A stretch of DNA of 64,000 bases, taken from Pseudomonadota bacterium. GTDB lineage: Bacteria; Pseudomonadota; Alphaproteobacteria; Rhizobiales; Tepidamorphaceae. The DNA lies in assembly GCA_023458595.1 (NCBI GenBank), contig JAEWYT010000196.1, forward strand, positions 1 through 64,000, written 5' to 3'. Numbering within the stretch: the first letter of the stretch is position 1; every line of letters begins with the position of its first letter. A program made the translations under genes and the position numbers. Below, in pieces: positions 27,254 to 35,235 of this stretch. Below the pieces are notes generated by a model. It saw only the letters and a program-made list of their open reading frames with translations. It searched no databases and had not been told where the DNA came from.

Positions 27254-28033
27254 TCAGCCCTGACCGACCATGCGGGCCCGGGAAGCGTCCATGAGCGCGC
27301 GCATCCGCCGGATCGCCGAATCGAGCCCGGAGAAGATCGCCTCGCCGATCAGGAAATGGCCGATGTTGAGTTCCATGACCTCGGGGATCACGGCGACGCC
27401 GCCGACCGTCTCGAAGGTCAGGCCGTGGCCGGCGTGGACCTCCAGGCCGACGGACGACGCATAGGCCGCCGCCCCGCGGATGCGGTCCAGTTCCTTCTCG
27501 CGGCCCGGCCCGTCGCCGGCGAGCGCCAGGTCGCAATAGCGGCCCGTGTGGATCTCCACGACCTGCGCCCCGAGCGAAGCGGCCGCATCCATCTGCCGCT
27601 CCTCGGCCTCTATGAACAGCGACACCCGGATACCGACGCCGGAAAGCTCGGAGACGAAGCGCTTGAGCTGGTTGTGGCCGCCGGCGGCGTCGAGCCCGCC
27701 CTCGGTCGTGCGCTCCTCCCGCTTCTCCGGGACGATGCAGGCGGCATGCGGCCTGTGGCGCAGCGCGATCTCCAGCATCTCGTCGGTGGCGGCCATCTCG
27801 AGGTTGAGAGGACGATCGACCTCGACCGACAGGCGCGCGATATCCTCGTCGGTGATGTGACGCCGGTCCTCGCGCAGGTGCGCGGTTATGCCGTCTGCCC
27901 CGGCCTCCGCAGCGATATGGGCGGCGCGTACGGGATCGGGATGGCGTCCGCCGCGCGCGTTGCGGATGGTGGCGACGTGATCGATATTCACCCCGAGCCG
28001 CAGTTGGCCCGCCCCGCCCGCCTTCGTCGACAT
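27254..28033 (-). CDS. pdxJ: pyridoxine 5'-phosphate synthase
   Basis: Forms pyridoxine 5'-phosphate from 1-deoxyxylulose 5-phosphate and 3-amino-2-oxopropyl phosphate, the last ring-forming step of the DXP-dependent vitamin B6 route. The 259-residue TIM barrel has LGVNIDHVATIRNARGG, ITAHLREDRRHI and the loop VHAGHGLTFETV. The ATG overlaps the stop of the DUF2062 gene (TGATG-type, one base). Confidence 0.97.
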   Translation of the reverse strand: MSTKAGGAGQLRLGVNIDHVATIRNARGGRHPDPVRAAHIAAEAGADGITAHLREDRRHITDEDIARLSVEVDRPLNLEMAATDEMLEIALRHRPHAACIVPEKREERTTEGGLDAAGGHNQLKRFVSELSGVGIRVSLFIEAEERQMDAAASLGAQVVEIHTGRYCDLALAGDGPGREKELDRIRGAAAYASSVGLEVHAGHGLTFETVGGVAVIPEVMELNIGHFLIGEAIFSGLDSAIRRMRALMDASRARMVGQG

Positions 28034-28617
28034 CAGCTCTCACTCCCTACCGAAGAAGAAGCCACGGCCGCCTTGCGCTCGGCGTGCTCCTCGAAGCGGC
28101 GTCTGCGCGCGGCCTGGAACGACCGCACGAGCGCGCGCACGAGGAAATAAAAGACGATCCAGGCGATCGCGCCAAGGGGAACCGCGCCGATCAGCATCGT
28201 GGAGATTACCGGCAGCAACGTTTCCCACGAATGGGCGAACAGACCGAGACTCATGTCGATCGGCGGATTGTGGGCGCCGTGGCCCCCGAGGATGAGGAGC
28301 CCGACGCGATAGGATGCGGCCCAGATGAACGGAAACGTCAGCGGATTGCCGACCGCGGTGCCGAGCGCCGAGGCGAGGACGTTGCCGCCGGTGAGATAGG
28401 CCAGGAGTGCGGCGAGCAGGAAGTGCAACCCGACGAAGGGCGTGAACGAGACGAAGGCGCCCGCGGCGAAACCCATCGCGATCGCGTGCGGAGAGGCGGA
28501 AAGCCTGAGGACGCGCTTGCCGATGTAGCGGAACGAGCGCCCCCACGACCGCCGCGGCCACAGAGCGATGCGGACGCGCTCGCCGATGGGGGTCTTCTCT
28601 CTACGCCTGAACAGCAT
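28033..28617 (-). CDS. DUF2062 membrane protein
   Basis: A 194-residue inner-membrane protein with two to three hydrophobic segments (ASPHAIAMGFAAGAFVSFTPFVGLH; NPLTFPFIWAASYRVG; LGAIAWIVFYFLVRALV). This matches the DUF2062 family of unknown function. The tail is basic (FQAARRRRFEEHAERK). It shares a one-base stop/start overlap with pdxJ, a pairing often seen in Hyphomicrobiales. Function is not inferred. Confidence 0.85.
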   Translation of the reverse strand: MLFRRREKTPIGERVRIALWPRRSWGRSFRYIGKRVLRLSASPHAIAMGFAAGAFVSFTPFVGLHFLLAALLAYLTGGNVLASALGTAVGNPLTFPFIWAASYRVGLLILGGHGAHNPPIDMSLGLFAHSWETLLPVISTMLIGAVPLGAIAWIVFYFLVRALVRSFQAARRRRFEEHAERKAAVASSSVGSES

Positions 28618-28688
28618 AACTCTTTCTAGCAGCCCTGCGCTCGCGGGTCATTCGACCAACCCAATCGCGGCATCCTAGGGGCGAGCCC

Positions 28689-29276
28689 TTACGATTTCAG
28701 AAACCGGCTTCCCGGCTTTGTAACCGGTATCGCCGCCAGTTCCGGCGGAACCTCGTCCTCGGCGAAGGATGGAACGTCGAGGGCGACGAGGGAAACCAGG
28801 GGAACACCGACGTCCGCGGTGCCGTTCGAGCGGTCGGCCAGACAGGCGGCCGCCACGCAGATGCCCCCCGCCGCTTCTATCGCGGCGATGCATTCGCGGG
28901 ACGACAGACCCGTCGTCACCACGTCCTCGACCATCAGGCAGCGCGCGCCCGGGGCGATGTCGAAGCCGCGGCGCAGGGCGAACCTGCCGTCGACCCGTTC
29001 CATGAAGATCGCCGGCACGCCGAGTTGGCGGCCCACCTCGTAGCCGACGACGACCCCGCCCATCGCCGGGGAGACGACGAGATCGAAGCCGGCGTCGAAG
29101 CGCGCGCGGATCTTGTCGGCGAGCGCCTTGCAGAGCCGCTCGGCGCGCCTTGCGTCCATCAGCACGCGGGCGCACTGCATGTAGGCGGCGCTGTGACGGC
29201 CGGAAGTGAGCACGAAATGGCCTTCCAGCAGGGCACCGGCGGCGCGGAACTCGTCCAGGACGGCGTCCTTGTCCAA
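28689..29276 (-). CDS. pyrE: orotate phosphoribosyltransferase
   Basis: Converts orotate and PRPP to orotidine 5'-monophosphate in pyrimidine synthesis. The 195-residue enzyme carries the PRPP-binding motif CLMVEDVVTTGLSS and the N-terminal EGHFVLTSGRHSAAYMQCA. The start is TTG 29276 with GGGAGAG closely upstream. No ATG lies at a better position, and the next in-frame Met (YMQCARVLM) would remove conserved sequence. The gene starts 10 bases after the rsh stop. Confidence 0.95.
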   Translation of the reverse strand: MDKDAVLDEFRAAGALLEGHFVLTSGRHSAAYMQCARVLMDARRAERLCKALADKIRARFDAGFDLVVSPAMGGVVVGYEVGRQLGVPAIFMERVDGRFALRRGFDIAPGARCLMVEDVVTTGLSSRECIAAIEAAGGICVAAACLADRSNGTADVGVPLVSLVALDVPSFAEDEVPPELAAIPVTKPGSRFLKS

Positions 29277-29286
29277 TTTGCTCTCC

Positions 29287-31506
29287 CTATCCGTTCACGC
29301 GGGTGACAGAATTGACGACCTTTATGCTCTTCAGAAGCGAGATGATCGTGTTGAGATGCTTGAGGTCCCAGACCTCGAGATCGATCGTCATCTCGTGGAA
29401 ATCGGCGGTGCGGGTCGTCATCTTGATGTTGTCGATGTTGGCGTCGTTCTCCGCGATCACCTGGGCGACCTGGGCGAGCGTGCCCGGCTCGTTGATGGCG
29501 CGCACCATGATCTGGACGGGGAATCGCTCGGGGCTTTCCTCGTCGATGTCCCAGCGCACGTCGAGCCAGCGCTCGGGATAGTCGTCGAAGGTCTTCAGCT
29601 CCGGCGACTGGATCGGATAGATGGTGATCCCCTCGCCCGGCGTCATGATGCCGACGATGCGGTCGCCCGGCACGGCGCCGCCGTTCGGGGCGAAGCGTAC
29701 CGGCAGGTCGCCCCTGATGCCGCGGATCGGTATGGCGCCGGACCGGCCGCCGTTGTCCGTCTCCGGCGAGCGGAACTTCAGGCTCATGGCGCGGCGCAGG
29801 CCGAACCAGCCGTCCTCCTTGCGGCTCGGCCCGGCGCGCTTCGGGCGCTCTTCCTGATAATCAGGGTACATGGCCTTGAGCACGTCTCGGGAGGGCAGTT
29901 CGCCGCGGCCGACGGCCGCGAGCACGTCCTCGACGTTGTGCTGCGCGAGGCGGGAAAGGACGGCGGCCAACCGCTCGTCGGAATAGGCCTTGCCGGCACG
30001 GTCGACTGCGCGCATCAGGATCTGGCGGCCGAGCTCGGAATACTGACGGCGCGAGGCGTCGCGCGTCGCCCGGCGGATCGCCGAACGGGCCTTGCCGGTC
30101 ACCGCGATCGCCTCCCAGGCCGGGGACGGCGACTGGGCCTTCGAGGTGATGATCTCCACCTCGTCGCCGTTGTTCAGTTCGCTGATCAGCGGCGACATGC
30201 GGCCGTTGATCTTGCAGCCGATCGCCGTGTTGCCGATGTCCGTGTGGACGGCGTAGGCGAAATCGATGCCGTTCGCCCCGCGCGGCAGGGCGATCAGCCG
30301 CCCTTTCGGCGAGAAGCAGAACACCTGGTCCTGGAACAGCTCGAGCTTGGTGTGCTCGAGGAATTCTTCGGGCGTGTTGCCCTCCGAGACCATCTCGACG
30401 AGACGCCGGAGCCACCGGTAGGCGCCGCTCTCGATCTCGCGGCGGCCGTCGCCGTTGCCCGAACTCGCCGGCACGCCGTCCTTGTAGAGGGCATGGGCGG
30501 CGATGCCGTATTCGGCGATGTCGTTCATCTCGCGGGTGCGGATCTGCAGCTCCACGCGGCGATGACGGGGACCGATGACGGTCGTGTGGATCGAGCGGTA
30601 GTCGTTCTGCTTCGGAGTCGAGATGTAGTCCTTGTACCGGCCGGGTACCGTCGGCCAGGTCGTGTGGACGATGCCGAGCGTGCGGTAGCAGTCCTCGATG
30701 GTTCCGACGATGACGCGGAAGCCGATGATGTCGGAGAGCTGCTCGAAGGACACGGACTTGCGCTCCATCTTGCGCCAGATCGAATAGGGCCGCTTCTCGC
30801 GCCCGATCACGACGGCGTCGATGCCGCGGTCGGCGAGCTTGGCGGTGAGCGCCTGCTCGATGTCGGCGATCGTCTCGCGGTTCGCCTCGCGCATCATGGC
30901 GAGGCGGGAGGCGATCATCTCGTAGGCCTGGCGGTTGAGCTGGCGGAAGGCGAGTTCCTCCAGTTCGTCGCGCATCCACTGGATACCCATGCGCCCGGCG
31001 AGCGGGGCATAGATGTCCATCGTCTCCTCGGCGATCCGGCTGCGCTTGGCCTCCGGCACATGGTCGAGAGTGCGCATGTTGTGCAGGCGGTCGGCCAGCT
31101 TGACGAGCAGCACCCGCACGTCGCGGGAGATCGCCAGCATGAACTTGCGCAGGTTCTCGGCCTGCTCGACCTTCTTGGAGACGAGATCGAGCTTCTTGAT
31201 CTTGGTCAGTCCGTCGACGAGCTCGCCGATCTCCTCGCCGAACAGCCGGTCGATCTCGGCCCGCGTCGTCTCGGTGTCCTCGATCGTGTCGTGCAGGAGG
31301 GCCGCGGCGATGGTGGCGTCGTCGAGCTTCAGCTCGGTGAGGATCGCGGCGACTTCGAGGGGATGGGAGAAATAGGGATCGCCGGAGGCGCGCTTCTGCG
31401 TGCCGTGCGCCTTCATGGCATAGACGTAGGCGCGGTTCAGCAGAGCTTCGTCGGCGTGCGGGTCGTAGCTAGTGACGCGCTCGACCAGTTCGTATTGGCG
31501 CATCAT
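29287..31506 (-). CDS. rsh: bifunctional (p)ppGpp synthetase/hydrolase (Rsh)
   Basis: Sole-type long RSH enzyme that makes and breaks the stringent-response alarmone. The 739-residue order is HD hydrolase (FSHPLEVAAIL; LLHDTIEDTE, the catalytic HD), synthetase (YSIWRKMERK; DYISTPKQNDYRSIHT), TGS (FCFSPKGRLIALPRGA) and a C-terminal ACT (VRAINEPGTLAQVAQVIAENDAN). All key motifs look intact, so both activities are expected. ATG 31506 or 31503 are equally possible. It is transcribed after rpoZ, as in many alphaproteobacteria. Confidence 0.96.
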   Translation of the reverse strand: MMRQYELVERVTSYDPHADEALLNRAYVYAMKAHGTQKRASGDPYFSHPLEVAAILTELKLDDATIAAALLHDTIEDTETTRAEIDRLFGEEIGELVDGLTKIKKLDLVSKKVEQAENLRKFMLAISRDVRVLLVKLADRLHNMRTLDHVPEAKRSRIAEETMDIYAPLAGRMGIQWMRDELEELAFRQLNRQAYEMIASRLAMMREANRETIADIEQALTAKLADRGIDAVVIGREKRPYSIWRKMERKSVSFEQLSDIIGFRVIVGTIEDCYRTLGIVHTTWPTVPGRYKDYISTPKQNDYRSIHTTVIGPRHRRVELQIRTREMNDIAEYGIAAHALYKDGVPASSGNGDGRREIESGAYRWLRRLVEMVSEGNTPEEFLEHTKLELFQDQVFCFSPKGRLIALPRGANGIDFAYAVHTDIGNTAIGCKINGRMSPLISELNNGDEVEIITSKAQSPSPAWEAIAVTGKARSAIRRATRDASRRQYSELGRQILMRAVDRAGKAYSDERLAAVLSRLAQHNVEDVLAAVGRGELPSRDVLKAMYPDYQEERPKRAGPSRKEDGWFGLRRAMSLKFRSPETDNGGRSGAIPIRGIRGDLPVRFAPNGGAVPGDRIVGIMTPGEGITIYPIQSPELKTFDDYPERWLDVRWDIDEESPERFPVQIMVRAINEPGTLAQVAQVIAENDANIDNIKMTTRTADFHEMTIDLEVWDLKHLNTIISLLKSIKVVNSVTRVNG

Positions 31507-31664
31507 GGCGGCCTACCATGCCACCTCCCGGGTCGACCCCGGGACGCCCGCCGGGGCCGAAACGGGCGAATTCGCTTCAGGGGCATTCGGCCGCCGGGCG
31601 CGGTCCTCGGCGGGACAGTGCGACGGCGGGCTGGAAACGGCTATCGTCGGAGACTCCGGGTCGC

Positions 31665-32039
31665 TCACTCACGGTCTTCCGGCGGGGTCAGGCCTTCCAG
31701 GCCCTTCAGCAGCTCTTCCTCGGACATGCGGTCGAACTGCATGGCGTCCTCGTCGTCGCCGCCCGCGGTCACCGCGACGACCGGAACGGTATCGGGCTCG
31801 GGCTCGTCGACTTCGACGAACTTCTGCATCGAGTGGATCAGCTCCTCGGTCAGATCGTCGGGGGAGATCGTCTGATCGGCGATCTCGCGCAGGGCGACGA
31901 CCGGGTTCTTGTCGTTGTCGCGGTCGATCGTGATCGGCGCGCCGTTCGAGATCATCCGGGAGCGATGACTCGCCAGCAGCACGAGCTCGAACCGGTTCTC
32001 GACCTTGTCGATGCAATCTTCAACCGTCACGCGGGCCAT
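31665..32039 (-). CDS. rpoZ: RNA polymerase omega subunit
   Basis: Small subunit that stabilises the beta' subunit and, in many species, takes part in the ppGpp response. It is 124 residues from ATG 32039 (MARVTVEDCIDKVENRFELVL). The omega core NRFELVLLASHRSR and NPVVALREIAD is followed by an acidic C-terminal half typical of alphaproteobacteria. An in-frame ATG at 32114 would precede the inferred transcription start. rsh follows 158 bases later. Confidence 0.95.
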   Translation of the reverse strand: MARVTVEDCIDKVENRFELVLLASHRSRMISNGAPITIDRDNDKNPVVALREIADQTISPDDLTEELIHSMQKFVEVDEPEPDTVPVVAVTAGGDDEDAMQFDRMSEEELLKGLEGLTPPEDRE

Positions 32040-32080
32040 GACAGGGGGACTCCGAGCCATTAAAGGGAGGTTTGAAGGGC

Positions 32081-32110
32081 CATATACGCGCTTGTCACGA
32101 CAATGACAAG
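32081..32110 (-). promoter_or_regulatory. rpoZ promoter overlapped by an inverted repeat
   Basis: On the minus strand, TTGTCA (32109-32104), a 17-base spacer and TATATG (32086-32081) form a sigma-70-like promoter. Transcription would begin about 35 bases before the rpoZ ATG. The -35 box is one arm of a perfect 7-base inverted repeat, CTTGTCA/TGACAAG (32091-32097, 32104-32110), a possible operator. Confidence 0.55.
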
Positions 32111-32172
32111 GCATATCCGGCGGGCGGACCGGCTGAAATCCCTACGCTACGGCGGGTTTCGCCACATTGGGG

Positions 32173-32197
32173 ACAAAGTGCGGCAATCACTTTGTCG
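32173..32197. promoter_or_regulatory. perfect 9-base inverted repeat GACAAAGTG/CACTTTGTC
   Basis: The arms are at 32173-32181 and 32189-32197 with a 7-base centre (CGGCAAT). There is no T-run on either side, so it is unlikely to be a terminator. It lies between the divergent rpoZ and NYN-gene promoters and could be a protein-binding site or part of a structured RNA. Confidence 0.5.
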
Positions 32198-32374
32198 ACA
32201 CATGGCCTGCTTGCGAATTACGCGGGGCATCTATAGAGCTATGCCAGCGCCGTGGGGGCGGCGGACATCTGATCTTACGGCTATTGTTGCCGCAAGCAGG
32301 TCCGATTTCAGACGACGTACGGACGTCGATCACGGCCGGCATTAACGTCGCACGATTACGTGGAAGGACTTGCG

Positions 32375-33016
32375 ATGAAATTCTACGCGCATGAGCGCAT
32401 TGCGCTATTCATCGACGGCGCAAACCTGTACGCAACATCCCGCGCGCTCGGATTCGACATAGATTACAAGCGCTTGCTTGGAGTTTTCGAATCGAAGGGG
32501 AACCTCATCAGGGCTTATTACTATACCGCCCTGGCCGAGGATCAGGAGTATTCGTCGATCCGGCCTCTGATCGACTGGCTCGACTACAACGGCTTCACGG
32601 TCGTCACCAAGCCGATGAAGGAGTTCTTCGACGCGACCGGCCGCCGCAAGGTCAAGGGCAACATGGACATCGAACTCGCCGTCGACGCCATGGAACTCGC
32701 CGAAAGGGTCGACCACATGGTTCTGTTCTCCGGCGACGGCGATTTCCGGTCGCTGGTGGAGGCGCTGCAGCGGAAGGGCAAGCGCGTGAGCGTGGTTTCT
32801 ACCATCGCCTCGCAGCCGCCCATGATCGCCGACGAACTGCGCCGCCAGGCCGACGTGTTCGTCGATCTCGCCGGCCTGCAGGCCCAGATCGGCCGCGATC
32901 CTTCGGAGAAGGCCGAGCGGGCCGCGCGCCGCGAGCAGGCCGCCGCCGAGCGCGCCCAGCGCGAGGCGAACGCGGAATACGACGAGGACTACGACGAAGA
33001 CTACGTCGAGTCCTGA
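32375..33016 (+). CDS. NYN-domain (LabA/DUF88-type) putative ribonuclease
   Basis: A 213-residue protein. The NYN fold, a PIN-like nuclease, spans about residues 5-165 with acidic sites in ALFIDGANLYATSR, KGNMDIELAVDAME and LFSGDGDFRSLV. The tail is a charged coiled-coil-like stretch (residues 165-200), ending in the acidic YDEDYDEDYVES. ATG 32375 has GGAAGGA upstream. It lies 4 bases before a uracil-DNA glycosylase gene and is divergent from rpoZ, the usual alphaproteobacterial order. Substrate unknown; RNA cleavage is inferred from the fold. Confidence 0.88.
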   Translation: MKFYAHERIALFIDGANLYATSRALGFDIDYKRLLGVFESKGNLIRAYYYTALAEDQEYSSIRPLIDWLDYNGFTVVTKPMKEFFDATGRRKVKGNMDIELAVDAMELAERVDHMVLFSGDGDFRSLVEALQRKGKRVSVVSTIASQPPMIADELRRQADVFVDLAGLQAQIGRDPSEKAERAARREQAAAERAQREANAEYDEDYDEDYVES

Positions 33017-33020
33017 CCGG

Positions 33021-33665
33021 TTGCCGGCTGTACCTACAGGCGCCGAGCCCCCCCGCGACTGTCGAGCCTGTCCGCGGCTCGCAGGTTTTCGCGACCAGAA
33101 CCGCGTCGCCTATCCCGATTTCTTCAATGCGCCGGTGCCGAGCTTCGGACCTGCCGAGGCGCCTCTGCTGGTGGTCGGCCTCGCGCCGGGTCTCAAAGGC
33201 GCCAACAGGACGGGCCGGCCGTTCACCGGGGACTATGCCGGTGACCTGCTCTACGAGACGCTCTCGCAGTACGGCTTCGCGCGCGGCACCTACCGCGCCG
33301 ATCCGGACGACGGGCTGGCGCTCGTCGGCTGCCGTATCACCAACGCGGTGCGTTGCGTTCCACCGGAAAACAAGCCGGTCGGCCCGGAAATCGGCAACTG
33401 CCGACCGTTCCTCAGCGCAACGATAGAGGAAACGCGCGGTTTGAGGGCGATCGTCGCCCTCGGGCGGATCGCGCACGACTCGGTGCTGTCGGCGCTCGGC
33501 AAGCGGCGGGCGAGCCACGCCTTCGCCCATGCCGCGCGCCACGATCTCGGCAATCTCGCCCTTTTCGACAGCTACCACTGCTCGCGGTACAACACGAACA
33601 CTGGCCGGTTGACGCCGGAGATGTTCAAGGCCGTGTTCTCGGCGGTGAGGCAGGAGATCGGATAG
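33021..33665 (+). CDS. uracil-DNA glycosylase, family 5 (UdgB-like)
   Basis: Removes uracil and other deaminated bases from DNA. The 214-residue protein has cysteines of an expected iron-sulfur cluster (CRACPRL near residue 15, and later cysteines). The GLAPGLKGANRTGRPFTGDYAG motif A is of family 5 type, with no catalytic Asp/Asn as in family 1, and the C-terminal YHCSRYNTNTG is also present. TTG 33021 is the only nearby start, four bases after the NYN stop. It is convergent with smpB, with only one base between their stops. Confidence 0.85.
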   Translation: MPAVPTGAEPPRDCRACPRLAGFRDQNRVAYPDFFNAPVPSFGPAEAPLLVVGLAPGLKGANRTGRPFTGDYAGDLLYETLSQYGFARGTYRADPDDGLALVGCRITNAVRCVPPENKPVGPEIGNCRPFLSATIEETRGLRAIVALGRIAHDSVLSALGKRRASHAFAHAARHDLGNLALFDSYHCSRYNTNTGRLTPEMFKAVFSAVRQEIG

Positions 33666-33666
33666 C

Positions 33667-34143
33667 TCAGCCGCGTTCCCGCAACAGCCGGGACTTCTCG
33701 CGCTGCCAGTCGCGCTTCTTCTCGGTCTCGCGCTTGTCGTGGGCCTTCTTGCCGCGGGCGAGCGCGATCTGCAGCTTGGCGATGCCGCGCTCGTTGAAAT
33801 AGAGCTTCAACGGCACGATGGTCATGCCCTCCTTCTGCACGGCCCCGATCAGGCGGTTGATCTCCCTGCGGTGCAAAAGCAGCTTGCGCGGGCGTTTCGG
33901 CTCGTGACCGAACCGGCTCGCCGGGCCGTATTCGGGGATGTGGACGTTGAACAGCCACAGGTCGCCGCGCATCTCGCCGGCGTGGGCCTCCGACAGGCTC
34001 GCCCTCCCCTCGCGCAGCGACTTTACCTCGCTGCCCGTGAGCACGATGCCGGCCTCGACGGTATCGAGGATCTCGTAGTCGAATCTGGCCCGGCGGTTCT
34101 CGGCGACGAGCTTTCCCGCCGGCGCCTTGTGCGCCGTCGCCAT
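33667..34143 (-). CDS. smpB: SsrA-binding protein SmpB
   Basis: Carries tmRNA to stalled ribosomes for trans-translation. The 158-residue length and sequence are typical: ARFDYEILDTVEAGIVLTGSEVKSLR, then HIPEY and the C-terminal basic tail (HDKRETEKKRDWQREKSR). dapA lies 20 bases upstream on the same strand. No tmRNA gene was found in the window. Confidence 0.97.
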   Translation of the reverse strand: MATAHKAPAGKLVAENRRARFDYEILDTVEAGIVLTGSEVKSLREGRASLSEAHAGEMRGDLWLFNVHIPEYGPASRFGHEPKRPRKLLLHRREINRLIGAVQKEGMTIVPLKLYFNERGIAKLQIALARGKKAHDKRETEKKRDWQREKSRLLRERG

Positions 34144-34163
34144 GATCGTGAACCTCGTCTGCC

Positions 34164-35045
34164 CTACGCGTTCAGAATGCCGGCGTGCACCATGGCGTCG
34201 CGTACCTCGGCCTTGGTCGGCTCGGAAACCTCGACGATCGGCAGGCGCACGATCGGCTTGATGCGGCCGAGCAGCGACAGGGCGTACTTCACCGGCGCCG
34301 GGCTCGTCTCGATGAACAGCGCCCGGTGCAGCGGCATCAGGCGATCCTGGTAGTCGAGCGCGGTGGCGTAGTCGCCGTCCTGGCAGGCCTTCTGGAACTC
34401 GGCGCAGAGACGCGGCGCGACGTTCGAGGTCACCGAGATGCACCCGACCCCGCCATGGGCATTGAAGCCGAGCGCGGTCGGATCCTCGCCGGAGAGCTGG
34501 ATGAAGTCCTTGCCGCAGGCCTGGCGCTGCAGGCTGACGCGCGTGAGGTTCGCGGTCGCATCCTTCACGCCGACGACGTTGTCGCAGTCCTTGTAGACGC
34601 GCGCCATCGTCTCGACGCTCATGTCGACGATGCTGCGGCCCGGTATGTTGTAGATCAGGATCGGAATGCCCACGGCGGCGTCGATCGCCTTGAAGTGCCG
34701 ATAGAGCCCTTCCTGCGTCGGCTTGTTGTAATAGGGCATGACGATCAGCAGCGCGTCGGCGCCCGCCTTCTCGGCATGGACCGCGAAATCGACGGCCTCC
34801 GCGGTATTGTTCGAGCCGGCGCCCGCGATCACGGGCACGCGCTTGCCCGCTGCCTCGACGCAGAGTTCGACCACCCGCTTGTGCTCGTCGTGGCTCAGCG
34901 TCGGCGATTCGCCGGTCGTGCCGACCGGCACGACGCCGTTGGTGCCCTCGGCGATCTGCCAGTCGACGAAGTCCTGGAACGCTTTCTCGTCCACCGCCCC
35001 GTTCGAGAACGGTGTAACGAGCGCGGTGATCGATCCGGTAAACAT
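34164..35045 (-). CDS. dapA: 4-hydroxy-tetrahydrodipicolinate synthase
   Basis: Condenses pyruvate with aspartate semialdehyde, the first step of the diaminopimelate/lysine branch. It is 293 residues from ATG 35045 (MFTGSITALVTPF), with AAGGA upstream. Motifs include VPVGTTGESPTLS, the active-site tyrosine in MPYYNKPTQEG and the Schiff-base lysine in VGVKDATAN. The next gene is smpB. It is divergent from a lytic transglycosylase gene. Confidence 0.96.
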   Translation of the reverse strand: MFTGSITALVTPFSNGAVDEKAFQDFVDWQIAEGTNGVVPVGTTGESPTLSHDEHKRVVELCVEAAGKRVPVIAGAGSNNTAEAVDFAVHAEKAGADALLIVMPYYNKPTQEGLYRHFKAIDAAVGIPILIYNIPGRSIVDMSVETMARVYKDCDNVVGVKDATANLTRVSLQRQACGKDFIQLSGEDPTALGFNAHGGVGCISVTSNVAPRLCAEFQKACQDGDYATALDYQDRLMPLHRALFIETSPAPVKYALSLLGRIKPIVRLPIVEVSEPTKAEVRDAMVHAGILNA

Positions 35046-35235
35046 GGCGATGCGTTCCTTCTGTCCGGCCCTGCCGGCCGGGGTTTTGTGTGGCGTGGAG
35101 AATAGATTCCGCACCCCGTAGCGGCAAGCGGCAGGCTTGTCCATCGCGCCGGGCGCGTTTGATCTATGACACGTTCTCGCCAAAAAGCCCGGACTATTAT
35201 CATTTTTTCAGGCTTTCCTGCGAAAGTTCCTGGTT

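Larger units (their letters stand above)
32040..32374. other. 335-base divergent control region of rpoZ and the NYN gene
   Basis: No gene is supported. The region holds a good minus-strand promoter, two perfect inverted repeats (32091-32110 and 32173-32197), and a shorter one (GGCAT/ATGCC, 32226-32245) near a possible plus-strand promoter (CTTGCG, 16 bases, TATAGA). The structure density is higher than in other gaps here; an unrecognised small RNA cannot be excluded. Confidence 0.6.

Noticed and set aside
31520..31560. GC-rich inverted sequence (CCCGGG...CCCGGG) between rsh and rpoZ as a terminator
   Set aside because: Arms are imperfect, there is no T-run, and rsh is usually expressed with rpoZ.
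29206..31875. An 889-residue plus-strand frame opposite rsh
   Set aside because: Antisense shadow; rsh shows all its domains in the other direction.
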